A stretch of DNA of 64,000 bases, from assembly GCF_029633965.1 (NCBI RefSeq), contig NZ_CP091277.1, positions 1,857,940 to 1,921,939 of the forward strand. The letters run 5' to 3'. The DNA is from Methanogenium sp. S4BF. Lineage in GTDB: Archaea > Halobacteriota > Methanomicrobia > Methanomicrobiales > Methanomicrobiaceae. Below, in pieces: positions 15,932 to 24,534 of this stretch. The notes under the pieces are model-generated. The model searched no databases. It saw nothing but the letters and a program-made list of their open reading frames with translations, and had not been told where the DNA came from. The stretch's first letter is position 1; each line of letters opens with the position of its first letter. The translations under genes were made by a program, and so were the position numbers.

Positions 15932-17356
15932 TCATTCGCCGGAGAATGACTCCAGCCCCGCCTGATAGTGTTTCGCAACACAGGTAATCTCACGGGTGCA
16001 GCAATGCTCCTTCCCGATAGGAAGCGGGTATTTGCCTGTCAGGCATCCTGTACAGAGATCCTCTTCGGGTATCCCTATCGCACGAATAAGCGCTGTGATT
16101 GAGATGTGGTGCAGTGATGTCGCCCCGATGGACGCACAGACTTCGTCATTTTCAAGGTCACTTGCAATCAGTTCGGCACGCGTAGGCATATCGACACCCA
16201 GGTAACACGGGGCCTTGATTGCCGGGGAGCCGATACGCATGTGTATTTCCCGCACACCGGCATCACGGACAATATTCACCAGCCGCCGTGACGTGGTTCC
16301 GCGGACGATGGAGTCATCGATGAGGACCAGGGACCGGTCCTTCAGGTGGCCCCGGACCGGATTCAGTTTGATCCGGACGGCCGTCTCACGGTCTTTCTGA
16401 TTGGGCATGATGAAGGTCCTGCCCATATACCGGTTCTTAATCAAACCCTCCCGGTAGCGGATGCCGGACGCCTCTGCATATCCTGCCGCATGGGCCATCC
16501 CGGAGTCCGGGACGGGGGAGACAAGATCTGCCTCCACCGGCGCCTCCTCAAAGAGGGAGTGCCCAATGCGGCGCCGCACATCATAGACAAGGCGCCCGTC
16601 AATAACAGAGTCCGGCCGGGCAAAGTAGACATACTCAAAGATGCAGTGCGCCCGGTGAGAGGCCTCTGCAATCTGATGCGACTCGATGCCACCCCCTTTC
16701 AGACAGATCAGTTCACCCGGACGGACGTCCCGGATAAACGAACCGCCAAGGGCGTCGATGGCGACAGACTCTGAAGCAACCACATGCCCGGTTTCGGTCC
16801 TTCCGATGCACAGCGGACGGATACCCAGCGGGTCGCGGAATGCCCAGATTTCATCGTCAAACATCATCACCACCGAGTATGAACCCTGGAGGCGCCGCAT
16901 GCACATGCCAACGGCCTCTGTGACATCCTCTGAAACCCGGTACTCATCGGCGATGATGTTGCCGATTACTTCGGTATCGGTTGTCGTGCAGAAAATCTGC
17001 CCGCGTTTTTCATATTCCTCCCTGAGACTGATGGTATTGACAAGATTTCCGTTGTGGGCCAGCGCCACCTTCCGCCCCCGGAAGGTGAAAGTGAACGGCT
17101 GGATGTTCTCCGGTATCTTCTCTCCTGTAGTCGGATACCGGACATGCCCGAGACCAGTTCCCCCCTGCAGACCGCAGAGGATCTCCTTATCAAACACTTC
17201 CGCAACAAGGCCCTGACTCTTCGCTTTGTACAGTGTCTGGCCGTCAAACGTTGCAATACCTGCGCTCTCCTGCCCCCTGTGCTGCAGGGCGTAAAGCGCA
17301 TAATACAGGGGGAATGAGACATCGCCTTCGTCGACGATGCCAACAATTCCGCACAT
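15932..17356 (-). CDS. purF: Amidophosphoribosyltransferase
   Basis: First committed enzyme of purine synthesis, making 5-phosphoribosylamine from PRPP and glutamine. The start at 17356 gives MCGIVGIVDEG, exposing the catalytic cysteine as residue 2; upstream residues are dropped. The glutaminase domain includes HRGQESAGIATFDG, GHVRYPTTG and LAHNGNLVN; the phosphoribosyltransferase domain carries the PRPP-binding motif LVLIDDSIVRGTTSRR. The C-terminal tail holds several cysteines (LCTGCLTGKYP, EHCCTREITC), as in the Fe-S-containing PurF type. About 474 residues. It is the last gene of a minus-strand operon after lsm and rpl37e, 15 bases behind the latter. Confidence 0.97.
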   Translation of the reverse strand: MCGIVGIVDEGDVSFPLYYALYALQHRGQESAGIATFDGQTLYKAKSQGLVAEVFDKEILCGLQGGTGLGHVRYPTTGEKIPENIQPFTFTFRGRKVALAHNGNLVNTISLREEYEKRGQIFCTTTDTEVIGNIIADEYRVSEDVTEAVGMCMRRLQGSYSVVMMFDDEIWAFRDPLGIRPLCIGRTETGHVVASESVAIDALGGSFIRDVRPGELICLKGGGIESHQIAEASHRAHCIFEYVYFARPDSVIDGRLVYDVRRRIGHSLFEEAPVEADLVSPVPDSGMAHAAGYAEASGIRYREGLIKNRYMGRTFIMPNQKDRETAVRIKLNPVRGHLKDRSLVLIDDSIVRGTTSRRLVNIVRDAGVREIHMRIGSPAIKAPCYLGVDMPTRAELIASDLENDEVCASIGATSLHHISITALIRAIGIPEEDLCTGCLTGKYPLPIGKEHCCTREITCVAKHYQAGLESFSGE

Positions 17357-17371
17357 AATAAATCCCAAAAA

Positions 17372-17554
17372 TCAGTGAGTTGAGGGTTTAGAATTCTTAT
17401 TCGTCCAGTTATACTTACGCAGGCGGGGAGACTTTCCAAACCCGCACGACGCACAGACTCCATGGCGCTTGTGGTATGAAATTTTACCACAGCGTCTGCA
17501 GACAATATGCGTTGTTTTCTGCCGTTTACCCATTGAGGGCGTGCCTTTACTCAT
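17372..17554 (-). CDS. rpl37e: 50S ribosomal protein L37e
   Basis: Sixty residues, full length, highly basic. The zinc ribbon shows four cysteines as CRRC...CASC within [19 protein letters not shown], flanked by [13 protein letters not shown] at the start and [11 protein letters not shown] at the end, all hallmarks of L37e. It lies between lsm and purF, a neighbourhood (Lsm next to L37e) that recurs in archaeal genomes. Spacing to lsm is 25 bases, so co-transcription is likely. Confidence 0.97.
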   Translation of the reverse strand: MSKGTPSMGKRQKTTHIVCRRCGKISYHKRHGVCASCGFGKSPRLRKYNWTNKNSKPSTH

Positions 17555-17579
17555 TTTTTGTCACCAACCTGAATGATAG

Positions 17580-17807
17580 TTATTCCACGGACGGAGAGAT
17601 GTAGATCACATTGTCTCCGCGGACAATTAAAGTGCCGCGTTTCTCAGCCACGCCATCAATATCTTCCTCTGCATTGTCGAGGACGAGGTTCATATGAACA
17701 TCATAACCCTGGAGAATACCCCGGATCTCCCTGCCGCCCTTTAGACTGACGATGACCGGTTTCTGGTTAAGGGCCTTATCTAAAATTTCCAATGGTCTTC
17801 TGGTCAT
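17580..17807 (-). CDS. Archaeal Sm-like (Lsm) RNA-binding protein
   Basis: Seventy-five residues forming one Sm fold: Sm1 motif with [21 protein letters not shown] and Sm2 motif with [11 protein letters not shown]. Members form heptameric rings that bind U-rich RNA and tRNA precursors. First gene of the lsm-rpl37e-purF operon. A TATA-like element (CTATATTTATG on the minus strand, about 17859-17869) lies 50-60 bases upstream. Confidence 0.97.
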   Translation of the reverse strand: MTRRPLEILDKALNQKPVIVSLKGGREIRGILQGYDVHMNLVLDNAEEDIDGVAEKRGTLIVRGDNVIYISPSVE

Positions 17808-17935
17808 TAGACTCCCTGCTCTAATCGATGAGGATTAGTATAATTGCGGCAGTAACATACATAAATATAGCGACCGACCCCTTATGGGCGGAACACAAAC
17901 CTAAAAAATACGTAAAATTACGGTGAATTGTAAAA
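17808..17935. promoter_or_regulatory. Divergent promoter between lsm and the PUA-protein gene
   Basis: The 128-base gap carries an AT-rich TATA element on the minus strand (complement of ATAAATATAG, 17861-17870) for the lsm operon. For the plus-strand gene, an A-rich stretch (CTAAAAAATACG, about 17901-17912) ends about 25 bases before ATG 17936, suggesting a near-leaderless transcript. No operator palindrome was seen. Confidence 0.5.
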
Positions 17936-18433
17936 ATGGCGAAGATTAGCTCACGAAAAAGACATACAATACGAAAATCCGATCTCTCCCGTCTCTTCCG
18001 CGGGCTCGAAGAGGAGATCGGTGCTGAGACCGATCTCTTCCGGTCATCGACCGTAGAGGTGGTAGACACCACCGGAGACATCTCCCTGTATCTCATCGGA
18101 AAGAAGCCCTACCTGATGGAATACCAGGAGATGGTCTTTCCTACCCTCAGGGGTGCTATCGCCCACCCGTTTTCGGCGCGGAACGTGGTTGTTGATGCCG
18201 GAGCTGTCCGGTTCATGGTAAAGGGTGCAGATGTGATGCGCCCTGGCATTGTCCGCGTGAGTGGTGACATTCGGGCCGGCCATCCGGTCCTCATCATCGA
18301 GGAGACCTATGGAAAACCGCTTGCAGTGGGCATCGCAGAACTCGATGCAGCAGAGATAGAAGCGGCAGATACCGGCAAGATGGTCAGAAACTTCCATTAC
18401 GTAGGGGATGAACTCTGGAACATCGAGATCTAG
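17936..18433 (+). CDS. PUA domain-containing RNA-binding protein
   Basis: 165 residues of the archaeal MCT-1/Tma20-like family. A short N-terminal domain (SSRKRHTIRKSDLSRLFRGL) is followed by a C-terminal PUA domain (about 80-155) with ARNVVVDAGAVRFMVKGADV, MRPGIVRVSGDIRAG and KPLAVGIAEL. PUA proteins of this type bind structured RNA and are linked to translation; the precise archaeal role is not settled. Starts at ATG 17936, close to its presumed promoter. Followed after 54 bases by sepF. Confidence 0.92.
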   Translation: MAKISSRKRHTIRKSDLSRLFRGLEEEIGAETDLFRSSTVEVVDTTGDISLYLIGKKPYLMEYQEMVFPTLRGAIAHPFSARNVVVDAGAVRFMVKGADVMRPGIVRVSGDIRAGHPVLIIEETYGKPLAVGIAELDAAEIEAADTGKMVRNFHYVGDELWNIEI

Positions 18434-18457
18434 CGCGGGTCCGGAAAAAAGATACCA

Positions 18458-18466
18458 TTAAATAAA
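18458..18466 (+). promoter_or_regulatory. TATA box for sepF
   Basis: TTAAATAAA at 18458-18466 lies 22-30 bases before ATG 18488, the spacing expected for a leaderless or very short-leader archaeal mRNA. No Shine-Dalgarno precedes this ATG, which supports leaderless initiation. Confidence 0.5.
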
Positions 18467-18487
18467 ATTCACTCTAAAACGATTTTC

Positions 18488-18868
18488 ATGGCTAAATTTC
18501 TGGATTCCATCCTTGGCAAGGGTTCCTCATCTGCGGCAGAGTCAGATTATATGGAACTGGACCTTGCATCGTTTGAATCCGTTTCAGGGGATGCGTCACC
18601 GGCCTCTATGTATGTCAAGATCGCCGCAATAAATGACCTCAAGGACACACCCCGGGTTAAAGACGAGATCTATAACGGAAACATCGTCATTGTCGATGTT
18701 TCCAGACTGAAGATGGACAAGATCACCTATGAACGGGTCCTCAAAGACCTCCGGGCCGTTGCACATGACATAAACGGAGATATTGTCGGTCTTGGCGACC
18801 AGAAATATGTGATCCTGACTCCGATGTCTGTGAAAATTTCCCGCGATAAGATCGGCGGAGGGGTCTGA
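18488..18868 (+). CDS. sepF: Archaeal SepF cell-division protein
   Basis: 126 residues. The N-terminus (MAKFLDSILGKG) resembles the amphipathic membrane-anchoring helix of SepF, followed by a flexible linker and the globular SepF core with SMYVKIAAINDLKDTPRVKD, NGNIVIVDVSRLK and GDIVGLGDQKYVILTP. In FtsZ-using archaea SepF tethers FtsZ to the membrane. The gene is immediately followed (2 bases) by the ZPR1 gene, so the two are co-transcribed. Confidence 0.93.
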   Translation: MAKFLDSILGKGSSSAAESDYMELDLASFESVSGDASPASMYVKIAAINDLKDTPRVKDEIYNGNIVIVDVSRLKMDKITYERVLKDLRAVAHDINGDIVGLGDQKYVILTPMSVKISRDKIGGGV

Positions 18869-18870
18869 GG

Positions 18871-19404
18871 GTGGACAGGGTCATTCGTGCCCCGTGCCTT
18901 CAGTGTTCAGAAGAGATCGAATACCTGTATAAAACCGTAGAAATCCCTTATTTTTCCGATGCTCTCATAACAACCGTCATCTGTGGTTCTTGCGGGTTCC
19001 GCTCTGTCGATGTAATGATACTGGGGGAGAACGAGCCTGCCCGCTATACCCTCACAGTCTCTTCACCAGAGGACATGGAGGGGCGTGTAGTCCGATCAAC
19101 GACCGGGACCATAGAAATACCGGAACTGGGCATTCTCGTGGAGCCTGGGCCCATCTGTGAAGGGTTCATCACCAATGTAGAAGGAGTCCTTGTCCGTATC
19201 GGAGATGTCATCGATCGCGTGATTACCTGGTCTGAAGGGGAGGAACTGGAGCGTGCCCGGGAACTCAAAGCAAAGATAGAGGAGATGCGCTCAGGCACCG
19301 TGCCCTTTGTCCTGATCATTCAGGACGAGGATGGGAACAGTGCAATCATCCACCCGGATGCAGAGAAGAGTGCATTCATCCCGTACGAAGACCGCCTGGA
19401 ATAA
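18871..19404 (+). CDS. ZPR1-type zinc-finger protein
   Basis: 177 residues. The N-terminal zinc ribbon shows two cysteine pairs (CLQC near residue 9 and CGSC near residue 36, in TTVICGSCGFRS) and is followed by the ZPR1 beta domain with STTGTIEIPELGILVEPGP. In eukaryotes ZPR1 is a chaperone for elongation factor 1A; archaeal single-module versions probably act in translation-factor folding too (inference). The GTG at 18871 starts two bases after the sepF stop with GGAGGGG just upstream. Confidence 0.92.
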   Translation: MDRVIRAPCLQCSEEIEYLYKTVEIPYFSDALITTVICGSCGFRSVDVMILGENEPARYTLTVSSPEDMEGRVVRSTTGTIEIPELGILVEPGPICEGFITNVEGVLVRIGDVIDRVITWSEGEELERARELKAKIEEMRSGTVPFVLIIQDEDGNSAIIHPDAEKSAFIPYEDRLE

Positions 19405-20267
19405 TCTTCATACCTTTTTTGTGATATCCGGTCCGAAACATAGCTTCGTCCCTGCATCCCCTGCTTTCTGCGGGTGGGGCAGGAAAGTGCAACCCGCAGG
19501 CCGGGCGGCACCTCGACAGCCGATTCAAAAATCAGGTCTATCACCCGATTACCACAGTAAATGGAATAATATACCGGAATAAGGGAAAACACCCGATTTC
19601 TCCATATATACCTCATATACTCCATTCAATTAGTACCAGTGCCGTAAAACACCGGACCATCAGTATCAAACCGGACGTCTCCCTGATCGTCTGGATACCA
19701 GAACAAACATACAACAAATACCGGCATTCAATCGACAGATAATGATTTAAAGCCATAACAACGACTATTTTTGGATTTAGAAAGCACCTGCCAGAAAGAT
19801 ATATATCACCCCATATGGCAGTATGCACCATCTAACACACAGGGGGTGGTTGGAAAAGAACAGAGGTCCTGGAATGGAATCAACAAGTGTTGATAATCAG
19901 GCGCCATGCCGGTCCGGTTCTTTACCCATGAAGGAGCCGGAGCAGAAATGGCCCTCACGAACGATAACGAGTCAATCCGAGGCTCAAATGCAACATACGG
20001 AATTAATCGCAGCCCTGAGTGGGGAGCACCCGCCTTACCAGGTCGTCTGAAAAAATTCCCGATTATAGCAATACCAATATTACATGCCCTGCATGTGACT
20101 GGATGATACCACTTGGATTCGGAAAGCACCCAATCCCGATAACTGAATACCAAAATACCCTGATGCCGCCTGGAATGACGGAGCTGCAGGCGGCAATCCC
20201 ACCTCATTTACAAAGGAGATCACACCTTGATCTGATTAGAGACGCCTGAAACACAATTTTAGGCTCA
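19405..20267. other. Long non-coding stretch between ZPR1 and purM
   Basis: About 860 bases between two convergent genes, with no frame that looks like protein. A TATA-like TATATATCACC occurs at about 19800, and a near-identical 16-base unit (GGATTYRGAAAGCACC) occurs near 19774 and near 20113. AT-rich to about 19800 and mixed beyond. It may hold an RNA gene or relics of a mobile element; I could not match it to a known RNA. Confidence 0.35.
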
Positions 20268-20322
20268 TTTTCCTGCAGACCTCCACAACCGAGGTACACA
20301 TACCAGGAGGCCTGCAGAAAAA
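20268..20322 (+). repeat. Long imperfect hairpin with an alternative inner stem
   Basis: The arms 20268-20284 (TTTTCCTGCAGACCTCC) and 20306-20322 pair over 17 positions with only two mismatches, around a 21-base loop. Inside, ACCTC (20279-20283) can instead pair with GAGGT (20291-20295), so two folds compete. It lies about 120 bases past the purM stop. Possible roles are a terminator, a processed RNA or an end of a small repeat element. Confidence 0.45.
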
Positions 20323-20439
20323 TACCCGGGAATATTGCTGAACATTTTTTCCTTCATCCGGACATGAGTATCTCCGGGACGGGGCCAAAAAGACCCTGGA
20401 AGATATCCTAATCACAAAAAGAGGGAATCAGAAGGGTTA

Positions 20440-21444
20440 TTATTCAATCCGTTCGCCACGAAGGAAGACACCGGGGGTTTCAGTGATTCTGCCTACCGGC
20501 CGGGCATCGGAAAAGACCCTCTGCACCACAGCGACAGACTCCTCGGGGACAATAAAGACATATCCCATACCCATATTGAAGGTCCGGTACATCTCAGCCT
20601 CGTCTACATCGCCCATCGACTGCATCCAGGGAAAGATCGGCTGCGGGATGAGAGGATCGGTGATCTCATACCCCCAGTCACCCAGCCGTTTCAGGTTGAG
20701 GAGGCCGCCTCCCGTGATATGGCACATACCATGCACCTTACAGGCAGCAGTAACATCCAGAACCCCCGCATAAATGCGTGTCGGGGTCAGAAGCTCTTCC
20801 CCCAGTGTGGTCCCCCATGGCATCGTCTGATCATAGCGTGCATACGACTCAACCAGCTCACGGGCCAGTGTGAGCCCGTTTGAATGGATACCCGAGGATG
20901 GGACGCCCACGATGACATCGCCTGGGGTTATCTCCTCTCCGGTGACGATTGCATCTTTTTTCTGGATGCCCAGACAGGTGCCTGCTACATCAAGCCCGGT
21001 CACCATGCCCTTCAGGGTCGCCGTCTCGCCGCCAATGACCGTCATGTTCGCCTGCCGGGCACCTTCGTTTAAGCCCATGCCCACCTGCTCCATCTTGCTC
21101 AGGGAGAGTTTGTCAGTGGCCACATAATCGACAAAGGCGACCGGATCAATGTTCATGACATAGAGGTCGTTTACATTCATCGCGATGCAGTCGATGCCGA
21201 TGGTGCTCCAGTCCTCCATCACATCCGCAACGAGCATCTTGGTGCCGACACCATCCACTGCCATGGCAAGATAATAGTCGCCAAACTCAATCAGGCCGGC
21301 AAAATGTCCGCTGCCGCCCGCCGGTGCACAGTCACCTGTCCGCCGGAAGGTCAGTTCAGAGACCAGTGCCTTCACCGCGGATGCCTCCAGTCCGATATCC
21401 ACGCCCGCTTCACTGTATGTATGTTTCCTGCCCATTCCTCTCAT
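20440..21444 (-). CDS. purM: Phosphoribosylformylglycinamidine cyclo-ligase (AIR synthetase)
   Basis: Fifth step of purine synthesis, ATP-dependent closure of FGAM to AIR. About 334 residues with YSEAGVDIGLE at the start, the ATP-site segment LAMAVDGVGTKMLVA, MNVNDLYVMNIDPVAFVDYVA, GGETATL and SSGIHSNGLTLAR, and the C-terminal FNMGMGYVFIV. ATG 21444 is chosen because it lies right behind the lysC stop; ATG 21435 is nearly as good. It follows aspartate kinase by four bases on the same strand, so the two are one operon. Its partner purF is 3 kb away on the same strand. Confidence 0.96.
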   Translation of the reverse strand: MRGMGRKHTYSEAGVDIGLEASAVKALVSELTFRRTGDCAPAGGSGHFAGLIEFGDYYLAMAVDGVGTKMLVADVMEDWSTIGIDCIAMNVNDLYVMNIDPVAFVDYVATDKLSLSKMEQVGMGLNEGARQANMTVIGGETATLKGMVTGLDVAGTCLGIQKKDAIVTGEEITPGDVIVGVPSSGIHSNGLTLARELVESYARYDQTMPWGTTLGEELLTPTRIYAGVLDVTAACKVHGMCHITGGGLLNLKRLGDWGYEITDPLIPQPIFPWMQSMGDVDEAEMYRTFNMGMGYVFIVPEESVAVVQRVFSDARPVGRITETPGVFLRGERIE

Positions 21445-21448
21445 CTTT

Positions 21449-22843
21449 TCAGCTCTCTTCTGCAAGCCCGAATTCTTCATGCAGCACACGGACGGCCCGC
21501 TGTCCGTCTGCCTGTTTCACCACAAACGAGATATTTACCTCAGATGACCCCTGTGAGATCATCATGAGGTTGATGCCCTCCCGACCGAGGGCGGTGAATA
21601 TCTGGCCCGCTATACCGGGAGAACCGGCCATGCCGACACCGACGACGGCAACTGCCACCACATTGCGGTCGTGCCCCACTTCCTGGATATACCCTTTCTT
21701 GAGCACCTCATTGAGGGCGGCAAGGGCGGCGGCCAGATGTTCATCATCCACGATAAGGGAGATGTTCGCCTCGGACGACCCCTGTGAGATCATCATGATG
21801 TTCACCTCGTACTCACCCAGTGCGGAGAAGATGGCGCGGGCAACCCCCGGACGTCCGATCATCTGGGCACCGGTGATGTTGATCAGCGAGACCTTGTCGA
21901 TGTAGGTAATCGCCTTGACCACCCGGTGGTCAGGTGCACTCTTGTCCACGACGCAGGAACCCGGTGCCCCCGGGTTGAAGGTGTTTTTCACCCGGACCAA
22001 AATCCCCTTCTGCATCGCCGGTTCAATAGAACGCGGGTGCAACACCTTTGCGCCGAAGAACGAAAGCTCCATTGCCTCGCGGTACGAGACATCGGAGAGC
22101 ACCCGTGCGTCCTCGATGATACGGGGGTCAGCGGTCATCACGCCATCCACATCGGTCCAGATCCATATCTCATCCGCATCGATGGCAGCGCCCACGATAG
22201 CGGCCGAGTAGTCTGAGCCGCTGCGTCCAAGAGTCGTTACGATCCCGTCAGCGGTGCAGCCCATGTAACCCATAATGACCGGCACCGACTCCCCGAGAAG
22301 CGGAACGACACGGGACCTGATATGACTGCTGCTCTCCGGCAGCACCTCTGCGCACCCATGCCTGTCGTTTGTACGGATACCTGCCTCACAGCCATTCAGT
22401 GCCCGGGAGGGGATGCCCGCTTCCCGCAGCGCCGCAGAGACTATCAGGGCAGAGAGACGCTCACCAAACGATATGATATAGTCCCGTGACCGCGGAGTCA
22501 GTTCCCGCAGATTATCGACCGCAGTAAGAATATTCCTCAGGTTTTCCAGCCGCTCGTTGATGATCCTCATAACGATGTCGTACTCACCCGGTGCCACTGC
22601 CTGCAGGACCTTTCCGTGGCGGGCCCGCATTGATACAATAAACACATCAATGGGCGGTTCGTCACGGGCACCTTCAACCTCTGCTGCAATTGCATGGAGC
22701 TGATCCGTCACACCTGACATCGCTGAAACCACAACACAGAGTTCATTGCCTGCCGTATAGTAATGCTTCAGGATTTCGACAACCCGGCCGATACAGTCCT
22801 GATCACCGACCGAGGTGCCGCCAAATTTCATTAAAAGCCTCAT
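21449..22843 (-). CDS. lysC: Aspartate kinase
   Basis: Phosphorylates aspartate at the head of the lysine, threonine and methionine pathway. The 464 residues include the kinase signature MKFGGTSVGDQDC, the site around TLGRSGSDYSAAIVGAAIDAD, and WTDVDGVMTADPRII. Two C-terminal ACT domains (about 315-465) begin at VSLINITGAQM and NVVAVAVVGVGMAGSPG; these usually give feedback control by lysine or threonine. Operon leader of lysC-purM. It is divergent from tfrA with a short intergenic region. Confidence 0.96.
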   Translation of the reverse strand: MRLLMKFGGTSVGDQDCIGRVVEILKHYYTAGNELCVVVSAMSGVTDQLHAIAAEVEGARDEPPIDVFIVSMRARHGKVLQAVAPGEYDIVMRIINERLENLRNILTAVDNLRELTPRSRDYIISFGERLSALIVSAALREAGIPSRALNGCEAGIRTNDRHGCAEVLPESSSHIRSRVVPLLGESVPVIMGYMGCTADGIVTTLGRSGSDYSAAIVGAAIDADEIWIWTDVDGVMTADPRIIEDARVLSDVSYREAMELSFFGAKVLHPRSIEPAMQKGILVRVKNTFNPGAPGSCVVDKSAPDHRVVKAITYIDKVSLINITGAQMIGRPGVARAIFSALGEYEVNIMMISQGSSEANISLIVDDEHLAAALAALNEVLKKGYIQEVGHDRNVVAVAVVGVGMAGSPGIAGQIFTALGREGINLMMISQGSSEVNISFVVKQADGQRAVRVLHEEFGLAEES

Positions 22844-22917
22844 TCTGGCTCCACTATCCCATCTATTTCTTTATGTAAGTATACTGCATAATGGTTAATA
22901 TCATGCCTGGAGATCAT

Positions 22918-24534
22918 GTGACAGACTGCCATGTGCTTGTCATCGGCAGCGGCGGTGCCGGCTGCAGGGCGGCACTTGAAGCAAGCCGGTACGGCGAGAC
23001 AGTGCTTCTTTCGCGAACGCTGACGGGAAAAGGCGGTTGCACTATCATGGCGGAGGGCGGGTATAATGCAGTCCTCGCTGAGGAGGATTCAACAGGCCTC
23101 CACTTTGAAGATACTGTGCGCGGGGGAGCATACCTCAACGACCCTGCGCTGGCAGAGGTGCTGGTGACCGAGTCGCCGGACCGCTTCCGGGACCTCGCCG
23201 CATGGGGCTCGGTCTTTGACGTGGAGACCGACTGCGTGCCGGCCCAGCGCCCCTTCGGCGGCCAGCGGTTCAGCCGCACCTGCTATGCAGGCGACCGATC
23301 GGGCCATGAGATGATCGCCACCCTCACCGAACAGATACGAAACGCGGGCATCCGGCAGGTGCAGGAGACGAGTGCCATCGATCTCCTCATGGACGGACGG
23401 CGGGTGGCAGGGGCGATCACGCTGGACGGAAACGGACGCCTCGGCATCATCACCGCTGACGCGACCGTGCTTGCCACCGGCGGCGGCACCCGGTGCTATG
23501 ACATCTCCACCAACTGTGCCGCAGGGACCGGAGACGGCTTTGCCCTTGGATACCGGGCAGGGGCCGCCCTCATTGACATGGAGATGGTGCAGTTCCACCC
23601 GACGGGCGCTGTCTATCCGCCGGATTCACGCGGCCGCCTCATCACCGAGGCCGTCCGCGGGGAAGGGGGAGTGCTCAAAAACAGCCTCGGGGAACGGTTT
23701 ATGGAACGTTATGACCCGGAGAGAATGGAGCTCTCCACCCGTGATGTGGTTTCACGGTCCATCGCAACCGAGATCCTCGAAGGCCGGGGGAGCGAACACG
23801 GTGGCGTCTACCTTGATGTGACCCATCTGCCGGCAGCAGAAATAGAACGCCGGCTGCCCATCATGCTCGAGCAGTTCCTCCAGTTCGGTGTGGACATCCG
23901 GGTTCAGCCGATGGAGGTCGCCCCCACCGCCCACCATCTCATGGGCGGACTGAAGATAACACCGGATGCTGCCACCACTCTTCCCGGCCTCTATGCCTGC
24001 GGCGAGGTGACAGGCGGCGTCCACGGAGCCAACCGCCTCGGCGGCAACGCCCTTGCAGACACTCAGGTATTCGGCAAACGTGCCGGAGAAGCCGCAGGAA
24101 AGGCACCGGCAATCACCCTTTCGGTGGATATCGATGCGGTTCTCGCAACCGAGGCCGCACGCTGTGACGCCTACTGCCGCGGCACCACACCCCCCCATGA
24201 GATCACCCGTGACCTGAAGCGGGCGATGTGGGACCATGCCGGTATCTTCCGGACGAAAGCGGGCCTGCTGGCGGCCGAGGCCACCGTCAGCCGCCTCCAG
24301 AATCTGGTGCCCAGGGCAGCAAACCGCCGGATGCTCAATGAATGCTGCACAGTCACCAATATGCTCACAGTTGCACGCCTCATCATACATGGTGCACTCC
24401 TCAGGGAGGAGTCACGCGGTGCCCACGTGAGAACAGACATCACCCAGGACTGGACCCCGGAGAATTCACCCTTCGGCCATACGGTGCAGTCGCTGTTCGG
24501 GACAGCCATTGAAGATGCCCGGAGGAAAACATGA
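22918..24534 (+). CDS. tfrA: Thiol:fumarate reductase subunit A (flavoprotein)
   Basis: Catalytic subunit of the CoM-SH/CoB-SH:fumarate reductase of methanogens, which makes succinate and the heterodisulfide CoM-S-S-CoB. FAD-binding VLVIGSGGAGCRAALEASR sits at the N-terminus; the fumarate-reductase core shows MVQFHPTGAVYPP, LITEAVRGEGG and APTAHHLMGGLKI, and the FAD-capping end GVHGANRLGGNALADT. About 538 residues. I prefer GTG 22918, which has GGAG five bases upstream; ATG 22891 and ATG 22903 are possible starts without a Shine-Dalgarno. The stop overlaps tfrB by ATGA. A TATA-like tract lies near 22864. Cytoplasmic; no membrane anchor. Confidence 0.93.
   Translation: MTDCHVLVIGSGGAGCRAALEASRYGETVLLSRTLTGKGGCTIMAEGGYNAVLAEEDSTGLHFEDTVRGGAYLNDPALAEVLVTESPDRFRDLAAWGSVFDVETDCVPAQRPFGGQRFSRTCYAGDRSGHEMIATLTEQIRNAGIRQVQETSAIDLLMDGRRVAGAITLDGNGRLGIITADATVLATGGGTRCYDISTNCAAGTGDGFALGYRAGAALIDMEMVQFHPTGAVYPPDSRGRLITEAVRGEGGVLKNSLGERFMERYDPERMELSTRDVVSRSIATEILEGRGSEHGGVYLDVTHLPAAEIERRLPIMLEQFLQFGVDIRVQPMEVAPTAHHLMGGLKITPDAATTLPGLYACGEVTGGVHGANRLGGNALADTQVFGKRAGEAAGKAPAITLSVDIDAVLATEAARCDAYCRGTTPPHEITRDLKRAMWDHAGIFRTKAGLLAAEATVSRLQNLVPRAANRRMLNECCTVTNMLTVARLIIHGALLREESRGAHVRTDITQDWTPENSPFGHTVQSLFGTAIEDARRKT

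Noticed and set aside
19806-20207. 133-residue minus-strand frame in the long intergenic region
   Set aside because: Random-looking composition and no ribosome-binding site; its plus-strand counterparts are equally poor.
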